Assembly: GCA_050952725.1 (NCBI GenBank)
Contig: JBMNLN010000001.1
Span: forward strand, 186,001 to 250,000
DNA: 64,000 nucleotides
Reading direction: 5' to 3'
Origin: JAQWCH01 sp050952725
GTDB taxonomy: Bacteria > Bacillota_I > Bacilli_A > RFN20 > CAG-826
Part shown: piece by piece, positions 35,262-43,282 of the stretch
How positions within the stretch are numbered: the first letter of the stretch is position 1
How the letters are laid out: every line of letters starts with the position of its first letter
Translations under genes and position numbers: made by a program
The notes under the pieces: model-generated
Told to the model about the DNA's origin: nothing
The model's input: only the letters and a program-made list of their open reading frames with translations
The model's database searches: none

Positions 35262-36446
35262 TTATTTAATGATATCGGTAATCGTCCCTGCACCCACGGT
35301 GCGACCGCCTTCACGAATCGAGAACTTCGTTCCTTTTTCGATGGCGACGGGGTGGATTAATTCAATCACTAATTCGACGGTATCGCCAGGCATGACCATT
35401 TCCGTACCAGGCTTTAAGGTGATAACACCAGTGATGTCTGTGGTGCGGAAGAAGAATTGCGGACGGTAGCCGTTTAAGAAAGCGGTATGACGACCACCTT
35501 CTTCTTTGGAGAGGACGTAGACTTGGGCCGAGAACTTGCTGTGGGGTTGGACCGAGCCAGGTTTGGCGAGGACTTGACCACGTTCGACTTGATCGCGGGC
35601 AATTCCTCTTAAAAGGACCCCGACATTATCGCCAGATTCAGCGAAATCAAGCAGTTTCCGGAACATTTCTAAGCCGGTAGCCACCGTGTTTTGGGTCGGA
35701 CGAATGCCGACGATTTCCACGGGTTCACCAACTTTGATGCGGCCGCGTTCAACCCGACCAGTGACGACGGTTCCACGACCAGAGATGGTCATCACGTCTT
35801 CGATTGGAAGTAAGAACGGGAGATCATTCGAACGGACAGGATCAGGGATAAAGGCATCAACCGCTGCCATTAATTCCTTAATCGATTCAATTGCATCCGG
35901 TTTGCCATCTAAGGCATCACGGGCAGAACCGCGAATAATCGGAGTATCATCTCCGGGGAAGCCGTATTCACTTAAAAGATCGCGGACTTCCATTTCGACG
36001 ATGTCGATTAATTCCGGATCGTCAACTAAATCGGTTTTGTTTAAGTAAACTAAGATATATGGGACACCGACTTGTTTCGCTAACAAGACGTGTTCGCGGG
36101 TTTGCGGCATTGCCCCATCGGTGGCCGCGACAACGAGAATCGCCCCATCCATTTGGGCCGCTCCCGTAATCATGTTTTTAACGTAGTCGGCGTGACCTGG
36201 GCAGTCGACGTGCGCATAGTGCCGAGCTTCGGTTTGATATTCGATGTGCGAAGTATTAATGGTAATACCACGCGCTTTTTCCTCGGGCGCAGAGTCGATT
36301 TGGTCATAAGCCGTAGCAGTTGCACCACCAGCTTCCGCGAGAACTTTGGTGATGGCCGCAGTTAACGTGGTTTTACCGTGGTCGACGTGACCGATAGTAC
36401 CGATGTTAACGTGGACTTTACTTCTGTCAAATTTTGCTTTTGCCAT
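35262..36446 (-). CDS. tuf: Elongation factor Tu
   Basis: EF-Tu is the GTPase that delivers aminoacyl-tRNA to the ribosome. It has 394 residues. The GTP-binding motifs are GHVDHGKTT (from residue ~18), DCPGH and NKTD. Start 36446 (MAKAKFDRS) is chosen because GGAGG lies 7-8 nt before it; the in-frame extension to 36482 reads through that site. It follows fusA across a gap that holds a terminator-like hairpin and a separate promoter, so it can be expressed apart from the rest of the str operon. Confidence 0.98.
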   Translation of the reverse strand: MAKAKFDRSKVHVNIGTIGHVDHGKTTLTAAITKVLAEAGGATATAYDQIDSAPEEKARGITINTSHIEYQTEARHYAHVDCPGHADYVKNMITGAAQMDGAILVVAATDGAMPQTREHVLLAKQVGVPYILVYLNKTDLVDDPELIDIVEMEVRDLLSEYGFPGDDTPIIRGSARDALDGKPDAIESIKELMAAVDAFIPDPVRSNDLPFLLPIEDVMTISGRGTVVTGRVERGRIKVGEPVEIVGIRPTQNTVATGLEMFRKLLDFAESGDNVGVLLRGIARDQVERGQVLAKPGSVQPHSKFSAQVYVLSKEEGGRHTAFLNGYRPQFFFRTTDITGVITLKPGTEMVMPGDTVELVIELIHPVAIEKGTKFSIREGGRTVGAGTITDIIK

Positions 36447-36464
36447 GTTGTTTCCTCCTTCGGA

Positions 36465-36486
36465 ATCGTTGCGTTCATGCAACGAT
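36465..36486 (-). other. Hairpin in the tuf leader
   Basis: The 8-bp stem ATCGTTGC/GCAACGAT (36465-36472, 36479-36486), with a 6-nt loop, lies at the predicted 5' end of the tuf message, just before the ribosome site. It may stabilise a highly expressed mRNA. Confidence 0.65.
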
Positions 36487-36487
36487 A

Positions 36488-36516
36488 ATAATATAGCAAT
36501 CTTTGATAAAAATCAA
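36488..36516 (-). promoter_or_regulatory. Internal promoter for tuf
   Basis: TTGATT (36511-36516), a 17-nt spacer and TATTAT (36488-36493) are read on the minus strand, placing transcription start near 36481, about 35 nt before the tuf start. Confidence 0.6.
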
Positions 36517-36530
36517 TATCAATGATATTG
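36505..36530 (-). terminator. Terminator-like hairpin after fusA
   Basis: The stem CAATATC/GATATTG (36514-36530, 3-nt loop) is followed on the minus strand by ATTTTTATC. It is AU-rich and probably leaky. It overlaps the -35 of the tuf promoter. Confidence 0.5.
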
Positions 36531-36538
36531 TTTTAACT

Positions 36539-38626
36539 TTATCTTGGGGATTGTCCCCGGGAAGTTTTCAGGATTTCATCTTGCACATAACGCGGGGTTT
36601 CCCCATAGTGGTGAAATTGCATCACATAACTTCCGCGACCTTGGGTCAAAGACCTGAGATCAGTAACATAGCCAAACATCTCCGCTAACGGGACGTGAGC
36701 CCGAATGATTTTGGCATTGGCCCGCTGGTTATCGCCCACGACTTCGCCCCGGCGCCGGACCAAATCGCCAAGGGTGTCCCCGTAGTATTGCTCGGGCACA
36801 GTGACGTCAACTTCCATAATCGGTTCTAAAATCACCGGATCGCATTTTTTAGCCGCTTCTTTTAAGGCCATTGACGCCGCGATTTTATAAGCCGCTTCGG
36901 AAGAGTCGACTTCGTGATAGGAGCCATCAAAGAGGGTAGCTTTAATATCGATGACCGGATAGCCCGCGACAAGACCGCGATTTAAAGCGTCTTGTAAACC
37001 TTCATTGGTCGGTTTGATGTACTCTTTCGGGACGACCCCACCGACAATCGCATCGACAAATTCATAACCTTTTCCAGGATTGGGTTCAAAGCGAATCTTC
37101 ACATCGCCATATTGCCCTCTTCCACCTGATTGACGGATATATTTTCCTTCCGTTTCCGCCGCTGAGCGAATCGTCTCACGGTAGTTAACTGAGGGACGAC
37201 CAACATCAACCCGGACCCCGAATTCTCTGCGGAGGCGATCGACTAAGATATCGAGATGGAGTTCACCAACCCCAGCGATAATAATCTGTCCCGTTTCTTC
37301 ATTGGTCTTGACTTTAAAGGTCGGGTCTTCTTCGGCTAATTTTGCTAAACCTGCACTCATTTTTTCTTGGTCGACTTTGGTTTTGGGTTCTACTGCTTGT
37401 TCAATGACTGGCTCGGGGAAGATCATCTTCTCTAAGATTAACTTCTTCTCTTCACTGCAGATTGAGTCACCGGTGGTCGTATTTTTAAAACCGATGACCG
37501 CGCCGATATCGCCACAGTGGAGTTCACTGACTTCTTGCCGGTGATTGGAGTGCATTAAGACGAGTCTTCCGACCCGTTCTTTGATTCCTTTGGTCGAATT
37601 GTAAACATAAGTTCCCGCTTTTAAGATGCCCGAGTAGACGCGCACGTAAGCGAGGCGTCCAATATAGGGATCGGTCGCGATTTTAAAGGCTAAGGCGGCT
37701 AAGGGCTGATCTTCATCAGCTTTGCATCGGTAGTCTTTTCCATCGACAGTTTCGGCTTTTTGCGCTGGGATATCTAAGGGGCTAGGGAGATAGTCAATCA
37801 CCGCATCAAGCAGGAGTTGAATCCCCTTGTTTTTATAGGCAGAGCCGCAGAGGACCGGAAAGAAATTTCCAGTTAAAACCGCTTGGCGTATCACATGTTT
37901 AATTTCAGCGACACTAGGTTCTTCGCCTTCGAGTAATTTAAGCATTAAATCATCGTTGAAAGCCGCGAGTTTTTCCAGCAAAACCCCACGGAAAAGATGG
38001 GCTTTGTCTTTTAATTCTTCGGGAATGGGAATCTCAAAAGGCTCATCGCGCATATCGACATCGTCATACATCCAAGCTTTCATTTCCACGAGATCGATCA
38101 TTCCCGCAAACTCGGAAGCCGCACCGATCGGATATTGGATGGCCGCCGCATTGGCACCTAGCCTCGCGCCAATCGATTCGACACTCATTTCAAAATCAGC
38201 TCCGACAGCATCCATTTTATTGGAAAAGACGATGCGGGGAACGTTATACGTCGTGGCTTGACGCCAGACGGTTTCCGTTTGAGGTTCAACCCCAGATTTG
38301 GAATCAAGCACTGTGACCGCCCCATCTAAGACGCGCAAAGAGCGCTCGACTTCAACGGTAAAATCCACATGCCCTGGGGTATCGATGATGTTGACGCGAT
38401 TCCCTTTCCAATAAGCGGTTGTCGCCGCTGAGGTAATTGTGATTCCGCGTTCTTGTTCTTGTTCCATCCAGTCCATCGTCGCCGCCCCTTCGTGGGTTTC
38501 GCCGACTTTATGAATCCGGCCCGTGTAAAACAAAATTCGCTCGGTCAAGGTCGTCTTGCCAGCGTCGATATGGGCCATAATGCCGATGTTTCTGGTATGG
38601 GCTAATTCAAATTCACGCTTCGTCAT
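36539..38626 (-). CDS. fusA: Elongation factor G
   Basis: EF-G is the translocation GTPase. It has 695 residues, normal length. G1 is AHIDAGKTT (residue ~18), G3 is DTPGHVDF and G4 is NKMDAVGADF. Domain IV (SGGRGQYGDVKIRFEP) and a C-terminal domain V are complete. GGAG lies 3 nt before the ATG. It lies between rpsG (12 nt upstream) and tuf. Confidence 0.98.
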   Translation of the reverse strand: MTKREFELAHTRNIGIMAHIDAGKTTLTERILFYTGRIHKVGETHEGAATMDWMEQEQERGITITSAATTAYWKGNRVNIIDTPGHVDFTVEVERSLRVLDGAVTVLDSKSGVEPQTETVWRQATTYNVPRIVFSNKMDAVGADFEMSVESIGARLGANAAAIQYPIGAASEFAGMIDLVEMKAWMYDDVDMRDEPFEIPIPEELKDKAHLFRGVLLEKLAAFNDDLMLKLLEGEEPSVAEIKHVIRQAVLTGNFFPVLCGSAYKNKGIQLLLDAVIDYLPSPLDIPAQKAETVDGKDYRCKADEDQPLAALAFKIATDPYIGRLAYVRVYSGILKAGTYVYNSTKGIKERVGRLVLMHSNHRQEVSELHCGDIGAVIGFKNTTTGDSICSEEKKLILEKMIFPEPVIEQAVEPKTKVDQEKMSAGLAKLAEEDPTFKVKTNEETGQIIIAGVGELHLDILVDRLRREFGVRVDVGRPSVNYRETIRSAAETEGKYIRQSGGRGQYGDVKIRFEPNPGKGYEFVDAIVGGVVPKEYIKPTNEGLQDALNRGLVAGYPVIDIKATLFDGSYHEVDSSEAAYKIAASMALKEAAKKCDPVILEPIMEVDVTVPEQYYGDTLGDLVRRRGEVVGDNQRANAKIIRAHVPLAEMFGYVTDLRSLTQGRGSYVMQFHHYGETPRYVQDEILKTSRGQSPR

Positions 38627-38638
38627 AAACTCCTCAAA

Positions 38639-39109
38639 TTAATAACGATAATGGGCATAGGCCTTATTAGCTTCTGCCATCTTATGAGTATCTTCGCGTT
38701 TTTTCACGGAGGCGCCAGTGCCGTTAGCAGCATCGATAATTTCACCAGCTAAGCGTTGCTCCATTGTTTTTTCGTTACGTAAACGCGCATAGTTCACCAA
38801 CCAGCGCAATCCGAGAGTAATCTTGCGATCAGCGCTGACTTCGGTGGGAACTTGATAGTTGGAACCGCCCACCCGCCGTACTTTGAGTTCGACTTCGGGC
38901 ATGATGTTATCCAAAGCGGTCGCAAACACGTCCATCGCCGGTTTGCCAGTCTTTTCTTCAATCCGGGTAAAGGCATTATAAAGAATGGTTTGGGCAGTGC
39001 CGCGTTTACCATCGTACATAATTTTATTAATCAAACGCGTCACCAGTTTGGAACTGTAAACTGGATCAGGTAAAACTGAGCGTTTAGGAATACTTCCTTT
39101 ACGTGCCAT
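38639..39109 (-). CDS. rpsG: 30S ribosomal protein S7
   Basis: S7 is the primary 16S rRNA 3'-domain binder that nucleates the small-subunit head. It has 156 residues, with the typical start MARKGSIPKR and the GGSNYQVPTEVSADRK core. It lies between rpsL and fusA, the universal str order. In E. coli S7 is the translational repressor of this operon; here control is unknown. Confidence 0.98.
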   Translation of the reverse strand: MARKGSIPKRSVLPDPVYSSKLVTRLINKIMYDGKRGTAQTILYNAFTRIEEKTGKPAMDVFATALDNIMPEVELKVRRVGGSNYQVPTEVSADRKITLGLRWLVNYARLRNEKTMEQRLAGEIIDAANGTGASVKKREDTHKMAEANKAYAHYRY

Positions 39110-39155
39110 ATTGTATTTCCTCCTTCCTTCTTTATGGAAATCAATAAAAGTTTAA

Positions 39156-39575
39156 TTAATCATTAGCTTGGGGACGCTTGGTCCCATATAAGGAACGTCC
39201 TTGCCGCCGGGATTCGACACCCGCCGTATCCAGAGTTCCGCGGACGATGTGATAACGGACGCCAGGTAAGTCTTTGACCCGACCACCGCGAATCAACACC
39301 GTGGAGTGCTCTTGTAAGTTGTGACCTTCACCGCCGATATAGGCCGTGACTTCGTGACCGTTACTTAAGCGCACCCGCGCATATTTTCGTAACGCCGAGT
39401 TCGGTTTTTTCGGGGTCATCGTGCCCACTCGGGTACAGACGCCGCGTTTTTGTGAGGAGTTTTGATCAATTTCTTTACTCCGGAGCGAATTCCAGCGTTT
39501 TCCTAAAGCAGGGGATTTGGATTTAGTCGTCACTTTCTTCCGACCTTGACGGACCAATTGATTGATTGTAGGCAT
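39156..39575 (-). CDS. rpsL: 30S ribosomal protein S12
   Basis: S12 sits at the decoding centre. It has 139 residues from ATG 39575, chosen because AAAGGAG lies 7 nt before it; the in-frame TTG at 39581 is too close to that site. The streptomycin-relevant segment TPKKPNSALRK has Lys, the wild-type form, and the second segment is GGRVKDLPGVRYH. It is the first gene of the str operon, behind a strong promoter and a structured leader. Confidence 0.98.
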   Translation of the reverse strand: MPTINQLVRQGRKKVTTKSKSPALGKRWNSLRSKEIDQNSSQKRGVCTRVGTMTPKKPNSALRKYARVRLSNGHEVTAYIGGEGHNLQEHSTVLIRGGRVKDLPGVRYHIVRGTLDTAGVESRRQGRSLYGTKRPQAND

Positions 39576-39603
39576 AGGCAATCTCCTTTCTTCTCGAATT
39601 AAT

Positions 39604-39636
39604 CATTGCACACAATGCCGGGTGTATCAGATACAC
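39604..39636 (-). other. Two hairpins in the str operon leader
   Basis: Reading the minus strand, a palindrome GTGTATC-T-GATACAC (39622-39636; stem of 6 with a 3-nt loop) is followed by CATTG-TGTG-CAATG (39604-39617). The second ends about 15 nt before the rpsL ribosome site. They could be an autoregulatory ribosomal-protein site; this is inference from position. Confidence 0.5.
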
Positions 39637-39671
39637 TAATAAAAAATGGCAAAGTCTGCTTCCAGATAGGA

Positions 39672-39701
39672 ATTATAAAGAATGGACCCTTTGAATGTCA
39701 A
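39672..39701 (-). promoter_or_regulatory. Promoter of the str operon
   Basis: Consensus TTGACA (39696-39701), an 18-nt spacer and consensus TATAAT (39672-39677) lie about 95 nt upstream of the rpsL start on the minus strand. Confidence 0.85.
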
Positions 39702-39865
39702 GTGGATAATTTTCCGAGATACTAGAAGCATGCAAAATGAATGTTTCAATCTTAGAAATTACATGGCACTTGGCAACTCAACCAAAAAGTTAGGCAGGTA
39801 ATTTCCTGATTTTTTTATCACCGGAGCAAGCAGTGATCGGTCATCTGGTTAAAAACCATTTTCCC

Positions 39866-41383
39866 CTATTGTAAATGATAAAAACTGATGATTAGTTCAC
39901 TTTTAGTCTGTTTGATAATCTTAAACCCGAGATCGAGTGCGCTCTTGTCATCAAAGCGGAAATCCGCATAGAATTCCGTGCCAAAATCATCGCCTAAGAT
40001 AAAGAGACTTTGTGCATTGGCTAATTCACCGCTTTTTAAAGGGGCTATCCCGCGTTTATCGAGAAGTTTATAAAAGACGGGGACATCATTTAGCGCATCA
40101 TTATAGGTCGGAGAGTTATCATGCGCGATTATCGGAAACGTCACCAGTTGGTCGCCGACCATCGTCGTCCGGTCGGTCAATGTGCTGTTGACATGATAGA
40201 CTTTAAGGCCATATCGATTAAGAAGTCGATAATTACCTTGCAGGTGGGCATCGTAATAATTGAGTTTTGTAGGCGCGTAATACTCCAGTAAGATAAACTC
40301 ATCAAAAGGCGAATCATTCCATGTAGGAGCAAGTAAAATTAGTTCCCCAGAAGTGTTAAATGGCTTAAGGCTGACCGTCGTTGGCGCATGGACATAAAGA
40401 GGTTTAACCCAATTTAAGAGCATCTTGGATAATCCCGTATGATCACCAAGGGAAAAATCCATCATATCCATCCCGCCTGTTGGTCCATAAAGGGGATTAT
40501 TACTAGCACTATTGGTGTTGTAGTAATCATTCAATCCAAATAGATGACCGACTTCATGAATATAAGTATGGGCATCGGGTTTGTTTTGTAACCACGTATT
40601 GCCTAGATTTAAAAAGTCGTATGAAGCCCAAGCATAAGCGTTAGCTTTCGGGGACGGTTTAGGCGAACGCAGATCATGACTGCTATAAGCCCAATATAAC
40701 TCATTCGTTCCGCTGAATTCGTGTTCTTTGACCCCGCGGCTAATCGGACTCGAGTAAACCATAAACACCGCATCGATAAAGCCGTCCTGATCGCGATCAA
40801 AATCCTCGACTAAATCAGGAAATTGCCCTTTGAAATAATCGACGGACTGCCGGAGGAGTTTTTCGGTAATCTTCGTATTGCTCACCGTGACAAGCCCGCG
40901 ATCATAATCGGCAATGTTATCGAGGACTTGATCGTCGTTATTCGGGGTGTACCAATCGAGAACTTTACCTGTGATTTGCAGTTGTCCATAACTCGATTTG
41001 TTATAGAAACTGGCAACTGATTCCCATTGGGTGAGTTTTTCCTGTCCAAAGAAAGCATTTTTGATGATGGTTAAAGCATCTTCTCCGTTGTTCTTATCGA
41101 GGAGATTCGCGGGGCGATTCGGTAAAGAAATGGGAATAACGAGTAAATTTTGTTCACCTAAAGCCCGACAATTGATTTGACGATTGGAGGGATTAGCCCG
41201 ATATACCTCGTTAAAATCAATCGCGTATTCCGCGGGGCGATAAGTGGCGGAATTAGTCACTACTTCGAGGGCAATTTGTGTGGAAGTTAAGGGAATATAG
41301 GGAAAAAACTCCACCCGCGAAAATTGGCAGCTGGTCAGCAAACCAGAAATTAGCAAGGTGGTAATTAAGGTTTTTTTCTTCAT
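39866..41383 (-). CDS. M6-family metalloprotease lipoprotein (copy 1)
   Basis: This is a secreted zinc protease related to immune inhibitor A. The lipobox LLTSC puts the lipid Cys at residue 19. The zinc site is HEVGHLFGLND (the extended HExxH...G..D motif of M6), followed by GGMDMMDF, the Met-turn region. A DYDRG...DRDQDGFIDAVFMVYS segment upstream resembles a calcium-binding loop. It has 505 residues from ATG 41383 (GAGG 6 nt upstream). It is a paralogue of the next gene and lies between rpsL and rpoC, an unusual place. Likely roles are digestion of external protein to feed the Opp importer (inference). Confidence 0.9.
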   Translation of the reverse strand: MKKKTLITTLLISGLLTSCQFSRVEFFPYIPLTSTQIALEVVTNSATYRPAEYAIDFNEVYRANPSNRQINCRALGEQNLLVIPISLPNRPANLLDKNNGEDALTIIKNAFFGQEKLTQWESVASFYNKSSYGQLQITGKVLDWYTPNNDDQVLDNIADYDRGLVTVSNTKITEKLLRQSVDYFKGQFPDLVEDFDRDQDGFIDAVFMVYSSPISRGVKEHEFSGTNELYWAYSSHDLRSPKPSPKANAYAWASYDFLNLGNTWLQNKPDAHTYIHEVGHLFGLNDYYNTNSASNNPLYGPTGGMDMMDFSLGDHTGLSKMLLNWVKPLYVHAPTTVSLKPFNTSGELILLAPTWNDSPFDEFILLEYYAPTKLNYYDAHLQGNYRLLNRYGLKVYHVNSTLTDRTTMVGDQLVTFPIIAHDNSPTYNDALNDVPVFYKLLDKRGIAPLKSGELANAQSLFILGDDFGTEFYADFRFDDKSALDLGFKIIKQTKSELIISFYHLQ

Positions 41384-41460
41384 CTTCTTCCTCGATTTAG
41401 ACGAAATTATCATAACATTTTCCCTAGGCTTTGACCATCAATAGACCTTTTGTAAGGCGA

Positions 41461-41489
41461 TTATTAAAGGCTAAATCTCCTTCGTCAAA
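41461..41489 (-). promoter_or_regulatory. Promoter of M6 protease copy 1
   Basis: TTGACG (41484-41489), a 17-nt spacer and AATAAT (41461-41466) are read on the minus strand, giving a leader of about 70 nt. Confidence 0.6.
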
Positions 41490-41492
41490 ATT

Positions 41493-41522
41493 AAAAAAGA
41501 CCCATTTTGCTCAATGGGTCTA
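41493..41522 (-). terminator. Terminator of M6 protease copy 2
   Basis: The 9-bp stem AGACCCATT/AATGGGTCT (41499-41522) is followed by TTTTT on the minus strand, 19 nt past the stop of the 41542-43146 gene. The two protease genes are thus separate transcripts. Confidence 0.85.
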
Positions 41523-41541
41523 TTCGTTTGTTAATCTCGAA

Positions 41542-43146
41542 TTATAACTTCGTGATTTTTAAGGTGATGCCACTAGGATTCATCGCGAGGACTTCAAAAG
41601 TAAATCCCAGCTTTTCGCCCGTGTGGAATTTGTAATCGACATAGGTATCGATTCCGAAACTATCGCCAACTTTAAACAATGCTTTATTGTCAGCGTGGTT
41701 GTAATAGCCTTTTCCGGTCGAGCCATCGCGGAATTGGACATCAACTTCTTGCGCGAGCGAATTAACCCCAGAACTTTCAAGTAAAGCGAGGAGTTTATGA
41801 TTGGCGTTGGGATGGTTGCGCGAAGCGGTATTGCTATGAGCTAAACCGGTATAGCCACTTCCCCATTGCGGTTCAGTGGAAATTGAAACGTATTTCAAGA
41901 AAGAGTATTCGTCATTCTTATAGGTGTAACGCGCTAAACGAGCATCGACATGCATTACGCGTAATCCCGGTTCATTGTAGAAAAGGGGATAGCCACCAGC
42001 ATAATTTTGCCTTCCATCATAACGTCCCACTCCCGTCGGAGTGACGTATTCGAGCATTAAATATTCATCTAAATGCTCATAGGCATAACCCGGGCGGGCA
42101 AGCAAGATCGATTCGCCGCTTGTCGCAAAGGGTTTTAAGGTGATTTCGACCGATTTTTTCACCCAATATGGATGAGCCCAATCGAGCATCCACTTCGACC
42201 AAGCGTTATGATCACCGATGTTATAATCCATCATATCCAGACCGCCAAAAGCGCCATAATCTTTCCCTTTGGTGCCTTCAGTGGTATTGACATCGTCATA
42301 AGTATAATAATCATCTAAACCGAGTAAATGTCCGGTTTCGTGAATATAAGTGTGGGCATCAACTGGAGCACGACCACTAGCGATATCGAATTTATTCCAA
42401 GGGAGATAACTGCCATCGGGACGGTAATTGCCCATTTCATACATGAATTCCCAAGAGGCGAACATATAGTTATGACCATTGGGGGATTCCACGTTCGGGG
42501 AATCAGAAGTCCAAAAGACAAAGGCCCAGAACATGTTGTCATCATCAGCAGTATCAGGATCACCGCCGATTGGCGCAGAGTAGATTAAATAGATGGCATC
42601 CACATAGCCATCGCCATCTGAGTCAAATTGTTTGGTCGAATCAGCGCCGTTTTTGCTCTTATACCAATCAAGCGCGGCACTAACTAAAATTTTCGTCGCT
42701 GTGGCTCCGCCTTTGGCGCTCATTTCGCCCAAGGTATAACCGCAGTTCCACCACTCGGTGACCTCACCGCTGATTTTTAATTTTCCATAACTCGATTTTT
42801 CATAATAGGATGAGAGGGATTCCCAAGGGAGTTCTTGGCCCCCAATACCAAAGAAAGTGGTGCGAATCGCTTTACGGATGTGTTCGGCTCCACCAGGTAA
42901 ATTAGCGGCAAGAGCGTCATTAAATTCCACCGGAATGACGAGAACTTTTTTCTCGCCTAAGGAATTTAAGTCGTGTAAACCTTGGTTAATCCGCACTAAG
43001 GGAAAGTTGTTCCCTTCTTTGTAGAGTTTGGGAGTGACTTGCTCAACTTCATCAGGTTTAAAAGTTGTCCCACCGGTAGGTCCGCAAGCGCTAAGTGTCA
43101 GAGCTCCGGCGAGCAAGGGAAGGTAGAGGAAGGTTCTTTTCTTCAT
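41542..43146 (-). CDS. M6-family metalloprotease lipoprotein (copy 2)
   Basis: This is a 534-residue paralogue of the adjacent M6 protease. The signal peptide ends in TLSAC (Cys at residue 21). The zinc motif is HETGHLLGLDDYYT, with GGLDMMDYNIGDHNAW after it; a calcium-like segment FDSDGDGYVDAIYLIYS precedes it. It shares the C-terminal beta-rich domain (ITLKPFATSGESILLARPG; cf. VSLKPFNTSGELILLAPTW in copy 1). It has its own promoter and terminator. The HExxH and the third ligand region are intact in both copies, so both are probably active. Confidence 0.92.
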   Translation of the reverse strand: MKKRTFLYLPLLAGALTLSACGPTGGTTFKPDEVEQVTPKLYKEGNNFPLVRINQGLHDLNSLGEKKVLVIPVEFNDALAANLPGGAEHIRKAIRTTFFGIGGQELPWESLSSYYEKSSYGKLKISGEVTEWWNCGYTLGEMSAKGGATATKILVSAALDWYKSKNGADSTKQFDSDGDGYVDAIYLIYSAPIGGDPDTADDDNMFWAFVFWTSDSPNVESPNGHNYMFASWEFMYEMGNYRPDGSYLPWNKFDIASGRAPVDAHTYIHETGHLLGLDDYYTYDDVNTTEGTKGKDYGAFGGLDMMDYNIGDHNAWSKWMLDWAHPYWVKKSVEITLKPFATSGESILLARPGYAYEHLDEYLMLEYVTPTGVGRYDGRQNYAGGYPLFYNEPGLRVMHVDARLARYTYKNDEYSFLKYVSISTEPQWGSGYTGLAHSNTASRNHPNANHKLLALLESSGVNSLAQEVDVQFRDGSTGKGYYNHADNKALFKVGDSFGIDTYVDYKFHTGEKLGFTFEVLAMNPSGITLKITKL

Positions 43147-43213
43147 AATTTTCTCCTTTTTGGTTCTTTAAGACTCAACATCGCTTTGAATAGACTTCAC
43201 GATGAATTTAAAT

Positions 43214-43241
43214 TTTATAACTTATTGTATCTAAATATCAA
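43214..43241 (-). promoter_or_regulatory. Promoter of M6 protease copy 2
   Basis: TTGATA (43236-43241), a 16-nt spacer and TATAAA (43214-43219) are read on the minus strand, with a leader of about 60 nt. Confidence 0.65.
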
Positions 43242-43282
43242 GTATTATTCATCATTGATGCTCAATTTAAAGCGTTTTTATC

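Noticed and set aside
39818..39838. Inverted repeat after M6 protease copy 1 as a terminator
   Set aside because: The stem is imperfect and the minus-strand flank is A-rich, not U-rich.
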